This document shows positions 7,949-16,899 of a stretch of 64,000 bases of DNA, in pieces. The first letter of the stretch is position 1, and each line of letters opens with the position of its first letter. The DNA lies in assembly GCF_900157385.1 (NCBI RefSeq), contig NZ_LT717701.1, positions 841,772 through 905,771 on the forward strand, written 5' to 3'. The notes below the pieces were generated by a model. It did not search any database. It was given only the letters and a program-made list of their open reading frames with translations, and was not told where the DNA came from. The position numbers and the translations under genes were made by a program. Origin of the DNA: Mycobacterium terramassiliense. GTDB lineage: Bacteria; Actinomycetota; Actinomycetes; Mycobacteriales; Mycobacteriaceae.

Positions 7949-9595
7949 CTAACCCGCAAACAGTCGACCGAGGCTGAAGAGGCCCCCAAACTGGGTTCCT
8001 GTATTGAAGAATCCGGATAACGCGCCGCTGAAAGTGGGGTCGAACGTGGGGACTCCCGTGTTGTCGATTCCCGACATCGCACCCCCACCGATCACGGTGT
8101 TGAAGAATCCCGAGGCGAACCCGCTGGTGGCGGTGTTGTCGAACCCCGAGATATCCGAACCGTTGTTGTTGAAACCTGAGTTCGGAGCGCCGCTGTTGGT
8201 GGTGAACCCGAAGCCCGTGTTGGCCAGGCCCGAATTCCATGCGCCGGTGTTGAATCCGCCCGAATTCCCCCAGCCCGTGTTCGTGCTGCCGGAATTCCAG
8301 AAGCCGGTGTTAAAACCGCCGCCGTTCCCGAAGCCGGTGTCAAGCCCACCCGAGTTGCCGAAGCCGGTGTTGACGTTGCCCCCGTTGCCGACGCCGAAAT
8401 TCCAGTCGCCCGCGTTCCCGAAGCCGATGTTGCCCGCGCCAGAGTTCGCGAAACCAAAGCTGTTGAGGTGCCCCGGCAAATGGGTGTTGCTCCCCGTCGA
8501 GAAGATGCCGATGTTGCCGCTGCCGGAGTTGAAGAAGCCGATGTTGCCGGCGCCCGAGTTCCCGATGCCGATGTTGCCGCTGCCCGAGTTCAGGCCGCCG
8601 AAGCTGAACTGGTTGGTCGCGGTGTTGAAATAGGTGTTGCCGATACCGATCTCGTTGTTGCCGGTGAGCCCGAAGCCGATGTTGTTGTTGCCGGTGTTTC
8701 CGCCGCCGATGTTGTTGTTGCCAATGTTTCCGCCGCCGATGTTGTTGTTGCCAATGTTTCCGCCGCCCCTGTTCCCGTCCCCGGCGTTGCCCAGGCCCCA
8801 GTTGTTGCTGCCGGCGTTGCCGAGCCCTACGTTGTGGCCGGAGTCGGTGAGCGAGCTGGGGTTGAAGCCGTTGCCGACTCCGATGTTTCCGTTGCCCTGG
8901 TTCCCGAAACCGACGTTTCCGTTGGCCGTAAGGCCATTGAAGCCGTTGCCGCCGCCGAGGTTGGAGTTGCCCGTGTTTCCGCTGCCGATGTTGCCGCTGC
9001 CGGTGTTGCCGGGGCCCAGGTTGCCGTTGCCCTTGTTGCCTATGCCCAGGTTCGGCAGGCTGGCGAGGAGGTCCTGCAGCGTTTGCGCGGGGTTCAACCC
9101 GGCGGCCGCCGCGGACGCCCCGGAGTAATAGCCGGACATGGCCGAAACGTCCTGGGCCCACATGGCCTCGTAGTCGCCCTCGAGTTGGGCGATCGCCGGG
9201 GCGTTGAGGCCAAACCAATTAGACATCGCCAGTCGCACCAGCGAATTGCGGTTGAGCGCCACCATGATCGGCTGCACGGTCGCCGCCTGCGCGGCCTCGA
9301 ACGCGCTCACCACCGCCCTCGCCTGGCCGGCCGCTCCCGCTGCGTGAGCGGCAGCCTGACTCAGCCACACCGCATACGGGTTGGCTGCGGCCGCCATCGC
9401 CTGAGATGCCGGGCCCTGCCAGGCCTGCCCCGCCAGTCCCGAGGTCACCGACGCAAACGACGACGCCGCCGAACCCAGCTCCGAGGCCAAGCCGTCCCAG
9501 GCCGCCGCGGCGTCCAGCATCGGCGCCGATCCGGCGCCATTGAACATCAGCAGAGAATTGATTTCCGGCGGCAACATCGCAAAATTCGCCATCAT
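7949..9595 (-). CDS. PPE family protein with MPTR repeats, copy 1
   Basis: 548 aa. The N-terminal PPE domain (residues 1 to about 180) contains LPPEINSLLMFNGAGSAPML and the family WxG motif as QAWQGPASQAM. It is followed by about 330 residues of MPTR-type NxGxGNxG pentapeptide repeats such as GNIGSGNTGNSNLGGGNG. PPE-MPTR proteins are cell-envelope or secreted ESX-5 substrates in related species; their molecular role is mostly unknown. The start is MM at 9595; the second Met (9592) aligns with copy 2. It lies in the position of PPE64. It shares a 182-bp identical block with copy 3, which suggests gene conversion. Confidence 0.92.
   Translation of the reverse strand: MMANFAMLPPEINSLLMFNGAGSAPMLDAAAAWDGLASELGSAASSFASVTSGLAGQAWQGPASQAMAAAANPYAVWLSQAAAHAAGAAGQARAVVSAFEAAQAATVQPIMVALNRNSLVRLAMSNWFGLNAPAIAQLEGDYEAMWAQDVSAMSGYYSGASAAAAGLNPAQTLQDLLASLPNLGIGNKGNGNLGPGNTGSGNIGSGNTGNSNLGGGNGFNGLTANGNVGFGNQGNGNIGVGNGFNPSSLTDSGHNVGLGNAGSNNWGLGNAGDGNRGGGNIGNNNIGGGNIGNNNIGGGNTGNNNIGFGLTGNNEIGIGNTYFNTATNQFSFGGLNSGSGNIGIGNSGAGNIGFFNSGSGNIGIFSTGSNTHLPGHLNSFGFANSGAGNIGFGNAGDWNFGVGNGGNVNTGFGNSGGLDTGFGNGGGFNTGFWNSGSTNTGWGNSGGFNTGAWNSGLANTGFGFTTNSGAPNSGFNNNGSDISGFDNTATSGFASGFFNTVIGGGAMSGIDNTGVPTFDPTFSGALSGFFNTGTQFGGLFSLGRLFAG
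8513..8694. repeat. 182-bp block identical to 12180-12361
   Basis: Base-by-base reading shows a 182-bp stretch of PPE copy 1 identical to copy 3 at offset 3667. Both ends are bounded by single mismatches (T versus C). The surrounding MPTR DNA is only loosely similar, so recent gene conversion or duplication is likely. Confidence 0.85.
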
Positions 9596-9782
9596 GGCCT
9601 CCTACCCGTCCCGCTGGCCCCATTGAGGCGGCCGGTGATCGATACGGAATCGAGTAATCCTTCACAGATGCTACGACCGTGCGTGCCTTGACGTGAACCC
9701 CTCGCGGATTTTTTGCCGGCGGTTACTTGTTGTTGCCTGACCGGACAGGTGATTACCTCGTCCGACCAGCACCCATGAGCCG

Positions 9783-11429
9783 TTAGGGCAACAGGTGACT
9801 GAGGTTGAAGATCCCCGATATCAGGCTGCCCATGTTGAAGAATCCCGAGCCGTCGCCGGCCGTCGTGGCGCCCAGGAAGGAGTTCGGGATTCCGACGTTC
9901 CCGATTCCCGAGAGCGCCCCAGTCAAGGTGGTTCCGCCGTGTGCGCTGTTGAACAAGCCCGACATGAAGCCGGCCGTAACGGGTCCGGTCGCGGTGTTGA
10001 AGAACCCCGACTCGTCGACGCCGACGTTGCCGAAGCCCGAGTTGGTCAGGCCGGTGTTCGTGGTGGAACCGACCGCCGTATTCGTGTCGCCGGAATTCCA
10101 GAAACCCGTGTTGGTGGAGCCCGAGTTCCCGTTGCCGGTGTTGATGTTGCCCGAGTTGTCGAAGCCGGTGTTGACGATGCCCGAGTTGCCGAAGCCGGTG
10201 TTGTTGGTCCCCGCGTTGCCGAAGCCGGTGTTCAAATCGAACCCGTTCCCGATGCCGGTGTTGAGGACGCCGGCGTTGCCGATGCCCACATTGCCGATAC
10301 CCGTATTCCCTATGCCCACGTTGTTGAAATGGGCTCCAGTAAGGGTGTTGGTGCCCGAGTCAAAGATGCCGATGTTGCCGCTGCCGGAGTTGAAGAAGCC
10401 GATGTTGCCGGTGCCCGAATTTCCGAAGCCGATGTTGCCTGCACCGGAGTTCAGCCCGCCGAGGTGGAACTGGTTGGCGGTTCTGTCGAAGTAGGTGTTC
10501 CCGATCCCGATTTGGTTGCTGCCGGTCAACCCGAAGCCGATATCGTTGCTGCCGTTGTTGCCGCCGCCGATGTTGCCGTTGCCGGTGTTGCCGCCACCCA
10601 TGTTTTGGTTGCCGCTGTTTCCGACGCCGAAGTTGTTGTTGCCGTTGTTGCCCAAGCCGACGTTGTTGCCGGTGCTGAGGGACGTGCCGACGTTTCCGAA
10701 GCCGATGTTTCCCGCGCCGCCGTTTCCGGCGCCGAAGTTGTTGTTGCCGATGTTTCCGCTGCCGACGTTGGCGTTGCCCGTGTTTCCGCCGCCGACGTTC
10801 TGATTACCGTTGTTTCCCTCGCCGAGGTTTTGGTTGCCGGTGTTGCCGGCGCCCACGTTCGCGTTGCCGATGTTGCCGACACCCAGGTTGGGCAGGGTGG
10901 CAAAAAGCTGTTGCAGGGTCTGCGCGGGGACCAGCTGAGCGGCCGCCGCCGACGCCCCGCCGTGGTAGCCCACCATTGCCGACACATCCTGGGCCCACAT
11001 CGCCTCGTAGTCGCTTTCCAGCTCGGCGATGGCGGGTGCGTTGAGCCCGAACCAGTTCGACACCACCATCTGCACCAACGAGTTTCGGTTGAGCTGCACT
11101 AGGAGCGGGTGCACCGTGGCCGCCTGCGCGGCCTCGAAAGCGCTGGCCACCGCGCGGGCCTGCCCGGCCGCCCCGGCTGCCTGGGTCGCCGCTTGGCTGA
11201 GCCACCCCGTGTAAGGGGCCGCAGCGGCCGTCATCGCCTGCGCCGCCGGACCCTGCCACCCCTGGCCTGCCAGACCCGAGGTCACCGAACCGAACGACGA
11301 CGCCGCCGCCCCCAGTTCGGAGGCCAGGCCGTCCCAGGCCGCCGCAGCGCCCAGCATCGGCGCCGAGCCGGCGCCACTGAACATGAGCAGAGAATTGATT
11401 TCCGGTGGCAGCACCGCAAAATTCGCCAT
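9783..11429 (-). CDS. PPE family protein with MPTR repeats, copy 2
   Basis: 548 aa, starting MANFAVLPPEINSLLMFSGA. It has the PPE domain with WxG (GWQGPAAQAM) and the conserved segment MVVSNWFGLNAPAIAELE, followed by MPTR repeats (GNIGNANVGAGNTGNQNLGE). It is a tandem paralog of copies 1 and 3 and most divergent in the repeat half. The C-terminus ISGIFNLSHLLP resembles the end of copy 3. An upstream gap of 150 bp separates it from copy 3, so it may have its own promoter. Envelope or secreted localisation is a family inference. Confidence 0.92.
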   Translation of the reverse strand: MANFAVLPPEINSLLMFSGAGSAPMLGAAAAWDGLASELGAAASSFGSVTSGLAGQGWQGPAAQAMTAAAAPYTGWLSQAATQAAGAAGQARAVASAFEAAQAATVHPLLVQLNRNSLVQMVVSNWFGLNAPAIAELESDYEAMWAQDVSAMVGYHGGASAAAAQLVPAQTLQQLFATLPNLGVGNIGNANVGAGNTGNQNLGEGNNGNQNVGGGNTGNANVGSGNIGNNNFGAGNGGAGNIGFGNVGTSLSTGNNVGLGNNGNNNFGVGNSGNQNMGGGNTGNGNIGGGNNGSNDIGFGLTGSNQIGIGNTYFDRTANQFHLGGLNSGAGNIGFGNSGTGNIGFFNSGSGNIGIFDSGTNTLTGAHFNNVGIGNTGIGNVGIGNAGVLNTGIGNGFDLNTGFGNAGTNNTGFGNSGIVNTGFDNSGNINTGNGNSGSTNTGFWNSGDTNTAVGSTTNTGLTNSGFGNVGVDESGFFNTATGPVTAGFMSGLFNSAHGGTTLTGALSGIGNVGIPNSFLGATTAGDGSGFFNMGSLISGIFNLSHLLP

Positions 11430-11579
11430 TTCGGCCCTCCTGCTCGTTTCCCCCGGCCGCCACGAAGCGGCCGGTGCCCGAAGGGAATCGAGTTTTCGGC
11501 ACGAATGCTACGACGACTCCGAACCGCTTTCCTGGTTTTCGCCAGAACGGCCGGTTAATTCAGCACCGCGTCCGATAAG

Positions 11580-13232
11580 TCAGGGCAACATCCGGCTGAG
11601 CCCGAATAAGCCGGATGAGCCGGTGATCGCATTGAAGAAGCCGGACGCGTATCCGCTGACGGCGGTGCCCAGGAAGCCGTTCGGGTCGGGCATGATGTGG
11701 TTTCCAATGCCCGAGACTTGGTAGTCGAAAACGGAACCGCCGGTGACCGAGTTGAAGAAGCCCGAGACAAAACCGTTGAAGTTTGCCCCGCCGCTGGCCG
11801 TGTTGAAGAAGCCCGACACGTCGTCACCGACATTGCCGAAGCCGGAGCTCTGCAGGCCCGAATAGGTGGTGAAGCCGACGCCGGTGTTCGCGAGACCCGC
11901 ATTCCACATTCCGGTGTTGACCGAGCCCGAATTCCCATCACCCGTGTTGACGCTGCCCGAATTCCAGGTCCCGGTGTTGTCGACGCCCGCGTTACCGACG
12001 CCGGTGTTTTGAGCGCCCGAGTTCCCGAAGCCGGTGTTGAACTCCCACGAATTCCCGAAGCCATTGTTTCCAAGGCCCGAGTTCCCGATGCCGATGTTGT
12101 TGCTGCCCGAGTTCCCGATGCCGATGTCGTTGATGTTGCCGAGGTTGAGGGTGTTGGCCCCGGTGTTGAAGATGCCGACGTTGCCGCTGCCGGAGTTGAA
12201 GAAGCCGATGTTGCCGGCGCCCGAGTTCCCGATGCCGATGTTGCCGCTGCCCGAGTTCAGGCCGCCGAAGCTGAACTGGTTGGTCGCGGTGTTGAAATAG
12301 GTGTTGCCGATACCGATCTCGTTGTTGCCGGTGAGCCCGAAGCCGATGTTGTTGTTGCCGGCGTTGCCGCCGCCGATGTTGTTGTTGCCGAAGTTCCCGC
12401 CACCGCGGTTGCCGTCGCCGCTGTTGCCGAAACCGACGTTGTTGTTGCCGTTGTTGCCCATCCCGACGTTTTGCCCGCTGGTGGCCGTCTTTCCGGTGTT
12501 TCCGAAGCCGATGTTTCCGAAGCCGGCGTTTCCGGAGCCGAAGTTGCGGTTGCCGGTGTTCCCGTCGCCGACGTTGTGGTTGCCGATGTTTCCGCCGCCC
12601 AGGTTTGAGCTCCCCGCGTTGCCGTTGCCGGCGTTGCCGCTGCCGGTGTTGCCGCCGCCCAGGTTGGCGCTGCCCAGGTTGCCGAGACCCAGGTTGGGCA
12701 GGCCGGCCAGCAGGTCTTGCAGCGTCTGGGCGGGGACCAACTGCGCGGCCGCCGCCGACGCACCGCCGTGGTAGCCGACCATCGCCGCCACGTCCTGGGC
12801 CCACATCGCCTCGTAGTCACCCTCGAGTTCGGCGATCGCCGGGGCGTTGAGGCCGAACCAGTTCGACATCACCATCTGCACCAGCGAGTTGCGGTTCAGC
12901 TCCACCATGACCGGATGCACGGTCGCCGCCTGCGCCGCCTCGAACGCGCTGATCACCGCGCGGGCCTGCCCCGCCGCCTGGGCCGCCTGGGAGGCGGCCG
13001 CGCTCAACCACCCGCTGTAGGGGGCCGCCGCCGCCGTCATCGCCTGGGCCGCCGGGCCCTGCCAGGCCTGGCCCGCCAACCCCGACGTCACCGACGCGAA
13101 CGACGACGCCGCCGAACCCAGCTCCGAGGCCAGACCGTCCCACGCGGCCGCGGCTTCCAGCATCGGCGCCGAACCGGCCCCAGCAAAGATCAATGCCGAA
13201 TTCAACTCAGGGGGCAATACCAAAAAGCTCAC
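11580..13232 (-). CDS. PPE family protein with MPTR repeats, copy 3
   Basis: 550 aa starting from a GTG at 13232: MSFLVLPPELNSALIFAGAG. The PPE domain includes WxG (AWQGPAAQAM) and YEAMWAQDVAAMVGYHGGAS, then MPTR repeats to the end (SSGLFGLSRMLP). Of the three it is closest in its middle region to copy 1 (182 identical bases). It is nearest to kstR2 and diverges from it over a 298-bp gap, the usual PPE64/kstR2 arrangement. Function is unknown beyond PPE-family membership. Confidence 0.92.
   Translation of the reverse strand: MSFLVLPPELNSALIFAGAGSAPMLEAAAAWDGLASELGSAASSFASVTSGLAGQAWQGPAAQAMTAAAAPYSGWLSAAASQAAQAAGQARAVISAFEAAQAATVHPVMVELNRNSLVQMVMSNWFGLNAPAIAELEGDYEAMWAQDVAAMVGYHGGASAAAAQLVPAQTLQDLLAGLPNLGLGNLGSANLGGGNTGSGNAGNGNAGSSNLGGGNIGNHNVGDGNTGNRNFGSGNAGFGNIGFGNTGKTATSGQNVGMGNNGNNNVGFGNSGDGNRGGGNFGNNNIGGGNAGNNNIGFGLTGNNEIGIGNTYFNTATNQFSFGGLNSGSGNIGIGNSGAGNIGFFNSGSGNVGIFNTGANTLNLGNINDIGIGNSGSNNIGIGNSGLGNNGFGNSWEFNTGFGNSGAQNTGVGNAGVDNTGTWNSGSVNTGDGNSGSVNTGMWNAGLANTGVGFTTYSGLQSSGFGNVGDDVSGFFNTASGGANFNGFVSGFFNSVTGGSVFDYQVSGIGNHIMPDPNGFLGTAVSGYASGFFNAITGSSGLFGLSRMLP
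12180..12361. repeat. 182-bp block identical to 8513-8694
   Basis: Second copy of the identical block, inside PPE copy 3. It encodes the GIGNTYFNTATNQFSFGGLN region plus flanking MPTR repeats. Confidence 0.85.
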
Positions 13233-13425
13233 GACCGTAGCCTCCTAGCCATTCGGCTTGCCGCCGCCGCGGCCAGCCTTAGTTGATGGGGGACCGCTCC
13301 TTTGGCGACCGGCGCCGTCGAACACGCCCCGATAGGGGCCTCATGAACGGCCTGGCGCCTCTGTCGGCCACCACGACGTCGCTCAGGTCCCAGCAAATCG
13401 CCACGTCTGGGAGATTACGACGAGA

Positions 13426-13445
13426 CGCCCGAAAGCGGGCGTTTT
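13426..13445 (+). terminator. Possible intrinsic terminator or attenuator upstream of kstR2
   Basis: A 6-bp GC stem CGCCCG/CGGGCG with an AAAG loop is followed by TTTT, reading toward kstR2. No rightward gene ends just upstream, so it would insulate kstR2 from stray transcription or attenuate a long leader. The stem is short, so this is tentative. The rest of the 298-bp gap shows only the KstR2 box. Confidence 0.35.
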
Positions 13446-13501
13446 CGACGAAATTGCTACGAGTGCGAACGCGGCGACGACGGGGCGGCCGCAATTGGCC
13501 G

Positions 13502-13515
13502 AGCAAGCGCTTGGT
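13502..13515. promoter_or_regulatory. KstR2 operator in front of kstR2 (autoregulation)
   Basis: AGCAAGCGCTTGGT fits AnCAAGnnCTTGnT exactly. It ends 15 bp before the GTG start of kstR2, consistent with known autoregulation, and should also govern the downstream fadA6. Confidence 0.88.
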
Positions 13516-13530
13516 TGATACGCTGATCCG

Positions 13531-14133
13531 GTGGACCGATTGGCCGGTCAGGCAAACAGTCGCCGAGACGAGTTGTTAGAGCTCGCGGCGACGATGTTCG
13601 CCGAGCGCGGTCTGCGCGCCACCACGGTACGCGACATCGCCGACGGCGCCGGCATTCTCTCCGGCAGCCTGTATCACCATTTCTCCTCGAAGGAGGAGAT
13701 GGTCGACGAGCTGCTGCGCGGCTTCCTGGATTGGTTGTTCGCGCGCTACCGGGAGATCGTCGACAGCGAACCGAATCCGATGGAACGGCTCAAGGGGCTG
13801 TTCATGGCGTCGTTCGAGGCGATCGAGGATCGGCACGCCCAAGTCGTCATCTACCAGGACGAGGCCAAACGGCTGCTGTCCCAACCCCGGTTCTCCTACA
13901 TCGAGGACATGAACCGGCAGCAGCGAAAGATGTGGGTCGAGGTGCTCAATCAGGGCGTCGACGAGGGTTGCTTCCGGCCCGACCTCGACGTCGACCTTGT
14001 CTACCGCTTCATCCGCGACACCACCTGGGTTTCGGTGCGCTGGTATCAGCCCGGCGGACCGCTCACCGCACAGCAGGTGGGGCGGCAATATCTCGCCATC
14101 GTGCTTGGCGGCATTACCAAAGAAGGAGTTTGA
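13531..14133 (+). CDS. kstR2: TetR-family repressor KstR2
   Basis: 200 aa, the exact length of M. tuberculosis KstR2. The N-terminal TetR helix-turn-helix covers roughly residues 10-56 (ELAATMFAERGLRATTVRDI, then SGSLYHHFSSKEEMVDELL). The remainder is the helical ligand-binding and dimerisation domain. KstR2 represses the HIP (ring C/D) regulon and is released by HIP-CoA. The start is a GTG placed 15 bp after the operator. It is followed by fadA6, with 88 bp between them. Confidence 0.95.
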   Translation: MDRLAGQANSRRDELLELAATMFAERGLRATTVRDIADGAGILSGSLYHHFSSKEEMVDELLRGFLDWLFARYREIVDSEPNPMERLKGLFMASFEAIEDRHAQVVIYQDEAKRLLSQPRFSYIEDMNRQQRKMWVEVLNQGVDEGCFRPDLDVDLVYRFIRDTTWVSVRWYQPGGPLTAQQVGRQYLAIVLGGITKEGV

Positions 14134-14221
14134 ACATGCCCCGTGTCGGCGACGATGCAGTGGGGGTGCCCCCAGCCGCGCCGCGGCGAGGGGGACGAAG
14201 CGATGAGGAGGAGCGACACAA

Positions 14222-15382
14222 ATGACAGAGGCGTACGTCATTGACGCTGTACGTACCGCGGTTGGCAAGCGTAACGGCGCGCTGGCCGGTGTGCATCCCG
14301 TCGACCTCGGCGCGTACGGGTGGCGCGGACTGCTCGACCGTGTCGACGTCGACCCCGCCGCCGTCGACGACGTGATCGCCGGTTGCGTCGACGCCATCGG
14401 GGCGCAGGCGGGCAACATCGCCCGGCTCTCCTGGCTGGCCGCCGGCTATCCCGAAGAGGTTCCCGGTGTCACCGTGGACCGGCAGTGCGGCTCCAGCCAG
14501 CAGGCCATTTCCTTTGGCGCCCAAGCGATCATGTCCGGGACGGCCGACCTCATCGTGGCCGGCGGCATGCAGAACATGAGCCAGATCCCGATCTCGTCGG
14601 CGATGACCGTCGGCGAGCAGTTCGGCTTCACCTCACCGACCAACGAGTCCAAGCAGTGGCTGCACCGGTACGGCGACCAGGAAATCTCGCAATTCCGCGG
14701 CTCGGAGATGATCGCCGAGAAGTGGAACTTGTCGCGCGAAGAGATGGAGCAGTACGCGCTCACCAGCCACGAGCGCGCGTTCGCGGCGATCCGCGGCGGG
14801 CATTTCGACAACGAAATCATCCCTGTGGAAACCGATTCCGGGCCCTTCCGGGTCGACGAGGGCCCCCGCGAGTCGTCGCTGGAGAAGATGGCCGGCCTGA
14901 AGACGTTGGTCGAGGGTGGCCGGCTGACGGCGGCGATGGCCAGCCAGATTTCCGACGGCGCCAGCGCGGTGTTGTTGGCTTCCGCGCAGGCCGTCAAGGA
15001 CCACAAGCTCACCCCGCGAGCCCGCATCCATCACATCAGCGCCCGCGCCGCCGACCCGGTGTTCATGCTGACCGGTCCCATTCCGGCCACCCGCTACGCG
15101 CTGGAAAAGACCGGGCTCTCCATCGAAGACATCGACACCGTCGAGATCAACGAGGCGTTCGCACCGGTGGTTCTCGCATGGCTCAAGGAGATCAAGGCCG
15201 ACCCCGAGAAGGTCAACCCCAACGGGGGCGCGATCGCCCTGGGTCACCCGCTCGGTGCCACCGGGGCCAAGCTGTTCACCACCATGCTCAACGAGCTCGA
15301 GCGCATCGGCGGCCGCTACGGGCTGCAGACGATGTGCGAGGGCGGCGGCACCGCGAACGTCACGATCATCGAGCGGCTCTAA
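14222..15382 (+). CDS. fadA6: Acetyl-CoA acyltransferase (thiolase) FadA6
   Basis: 386-aa thiolase. It carries the three active-site blocks: DRQCGSSQQA (nucleophilic Cys), GGAIALGHPLGATGA (His) and TMCEGGG (second Cys). A strong AGGAGG lies about 10 bp before the ATG. In the HIP pathway FadA6 performs the thiolytic cleavage after ring opening. It is encoded in the KstR2 unit right after the regulator. It ends 23 bp before a long hairpin that separates it from the convergent 15468-16208 gene. Confidence 0.93.
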   Translation: MTEAYVIDAVRTAVGKRNGALAGVHPVDLGAYGWRGLLDRVDVDPAAVDDVIAGCVDAIGAQAGNIARLSWLAAGYPEEVPGVTVDRQCGSSQQAISFGAQAIMSGTADLIVAGGMQNMSQIPISSAMTVGEQFGFTSPTNESKQWLHRYGDQEISQFRGSEMIAEKWNLSREEMEQYALTSHERAFAAIRGGHFDNEIIPVETDSGPFRVDEGPRESSLEKMAGLKTLVEGGRLTAAMASQISDGASAVLLASAQAVKDHKLTPRARIHHISARAADPVFMLTGPIPATRYALEKTGLSIEDIDTVEINEAFAPVVLAWLKEIKADPEKVNPNGGAIALGHPLGATGAKLFTTMLNELERIGGRYGLQTMCEGGGTANVTIIERL

Positions 15383-15405
15383 CCCGCTGGGCCACCCGTC
15401 GCGAC

Positions 15406-15454
15406 ACTGAAACTACGCACGCGACACGCCGATTCGCGTGTGCGTAGTTTCAGT
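15406..15454. terminator. Long intergenic hairpin between fadA6 and a convergent gene
   Basis: A perfect 15-bp inverted repeat, ACTGAAACTACGCAC and its complement, pairs 15406-15420 with 15440-15454. It sits between two convergent genes (stops at 15382 and 15468), where a bidirectional terminator is expected. No T-tract follows, as is common in mycobacteria. Confidence 0.6.
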
Positions 15455-15467
15455 CTCGCCGCGGCGC

Positions 15468-16208
15468 TCACCGCGCCGCCAGCACCAGCGCGATCCCGCC
15501 GAGCGCCAGCAGCCAACTCGTGAAGCTGCCCACCAGAAAGTACTCCGTCACCTCGTCGATGCCGACGTCCCCGTTGCGGTCTTTCTGGGCGCTCAGCTCG
15601 GGAAAACGGATGATGCCCTTGGCGGCGACGACGGCGCTGGCCGCGGCCACCTGCCCGCCGACGCCGAGGCTCAGGATCAGCAGCCGTTCCATCGGGCCCA
15701 GCAGCCGGCCGCCCTTGAGCCGGTCGGACGGCTGCGGCTCGCCGGCCGGGCGCACCGCGCCCACCGAGCCAAGCACCAGGCGCACCAATTGATTTCCGGT
15801 GGCGAACTGCATCAGCACCACGCCGAGGATCATCAGCATCCGCGTGGGCGTCACGTGGCTCAGCGGCAGCTGCACCCACGCCGACCACCGCCCGACGATG
15901 CCGCCGACCGCCGAGGACCAGCCGGACAAGACGACCAGCAGCACAAGTGCCGCCACGAACACCGCCAACGGGGCGGCCTGCTGCCCGCCGCTGCGTTCGC
16001 TGCGCACGCATAGCCACTCCCAGACCACCGCCGCGGCGGCGGCCACCAGAAGCAGCGGGACATCGCCGCGATGCCACAGCGCGCCCAGCGCCGCGCAGGC
16101 CACCACCACGGCCGGTCCGGTCGCCAGTGCAGGCCACGACGCGCGGACCGCTCGCCGGCACAGGTCGGCTATTCCGACGGCGAGCAGCAGGACCGCCACG
16201 GCGCTCAC
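15468..16208 (-). CDS. Multi-pass membrane protein, partner of SatD (DUF3307-like C-terminus)
   Basis: 246 aa with several hydrophobic segments: residues about 3-14, 28-45, 50-64, 84-97, 126-145 and 225-244. The C-terminal part, GPMERLLILSLGVGGQ then AAKGIIRFPEL and EYFLVGSFTSWLLAL, resembles the ending of DUF3307 membrane proteins, which are commonly encoded beside satD. The start is a GTG overlapping the SatD stop (GTGA), so the pair is translationally coupled. Function is unknown. It is not part of the steroid set and has no counterpart at this spot in M. tuberculosis as I recall it. Confidence 0.8.
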   Translation of the reverse strand: MSAVAVLLLAVGIADLCRRAVRASWPALATGPAVVVACAALGALWHRGDVPLLLVAAAAAVVWEWLCVRSERSGGQQAAPLAVFVAALVLLVVLSGWSSAVGGIVGRWSAWVQLPLSHVTPTRMLMILGVVLMQFATGNQLVRLVLGSVGAVRPAGEPQPSDRLKGGRLLGPMERLLILSLGVGGQVAAASAVVAAKGIIRFPELSAQKDRNGDVGIDEVTEYFLVGSFTSWLLALGGIALVLAAR

Positions 16209-16852
16209 GGCAGCCCCCGAAGATCCTGAGAGGCAACGACAATCAGGTCCAAACCGTCGCGGGCGGCCCGTTGGGACACCGCGGACGGGCTGATGCCCTC
16301 GGCCGCGGCGAGTTCCTTTTTGGTCCGGCCGGTCATCAAGCCCCTCACAATTCGCAACGATCTTTCATCGAGCGATCCAAGCAGATGGTCCCGACAAATC
16401 AGGGCCGCGTTGACCGCGGCGACGTCGGTGCGCGTGTCGGCTTCCGCCCGGAACGTCGTGCGCACCAGCGTGAAGCCGGGCTGCCGCTGGGTCTGCGCCG
16501 TCTGCTGGATGGCCTCGCGCGCGGTCCACCAGCCCGGACCGTCCTGGATTCCGGCCTCGGCGTCAAGGACGGTGACCATGCCCCAGCCGATGCCGAAACG
16601 GACGTCGATCTCCGGGGCGAGCTGCAGGCGGATGGCCAATGCGGCGTCGATGGCGGCGCCGAGCGTGGGGTAGCTGCCCTGGAACTCATCGCCGACGGTG
16701 AAGGTGGGCGGGTCGATCGCGCCGGTCGCGACGTGGTGCAGGGCGGCGGCCACGCGCCGATGCAGCGCGGGCCGGTCGCCGGCCTGCCTGGATCCCACCA
16801 CGTCGCCGATCACCGTCGCACGCAGTGAAGGGCCAGCCTTCACTCTAGGCAT
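16205..16852 (-). CDS. SatD-family protein with C-terminal HTH
   Basis: 215 aa. The body, with VIGDVVGSRQAGDRPALHRR and FTVGDEFQGSYPTLGAAIDA, fits the SatD family, named from a Streptococcus gene of unknown biochemical role. The C-terminus carries an HTH-like stretch, ELAAAEGISPSAVSQRAARD, so DNA binding is plausible. An ATG at 16852 is preceded by an AT-rich stretch with two 10-bp direct repeats. It forms a two-gene unit with the membrane protein. One can infer a membrane-plus-regulator pair, but no activity is established. Confidence 0.82.
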   Translation of the reverse strand: MPRVKAGPSLRATVIGDVVGSRQAGDRPALHRRVAAALHHVATGAIDPPTFTVGDEFQGSYPTLGAAIDAALAIRLQLAPEIDVRFGIGWGMVTVLDAEAGIQDGPGWWTAREAIQQTAQTQRQPGFTLVRTTFRAEADTRTDVAAVNAALICRDHLLGSLDERSLRIVRGLMTGRTKKELAAAEGISPSAVSQRAARDGLDLIVVASQDLRGLP

Positions 16853-16861
16853 ATGAAGACT

Positions 16862-16899
16862 ATAGCTTAATTACCGGCGAAATTAGGAAATAGCTTAAT
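16862..16899. promoter_or_regulatory. Paired direct repeats upstream of satD
   Basis: ATAGCTTAAT occurs twice, at 16862-16871 and 16890-16899, 28 bp apart in an unusually AT-rich island directly before satD. The second copy overlaps the last codons of the preceding nitroreductase gene. This suits a promoter or operator, possibly read by SatD's own HTH. Confidence 0.5.

Noticed and set aside
8500..9050. Regular short repeats that could be mistaken for CRISPR
   Set aside because: They are 15-bp codon-level repeats encoding NxGxG units, without spacers or cas genes.
8468..9691. A 407-aa plus-strand frame with VAVAxVxAAD repeats over PPE copy 1
   Set aside because: The repeats are the antisense reading of the MPTR units; similar false frames occur over copies 2 and 3.
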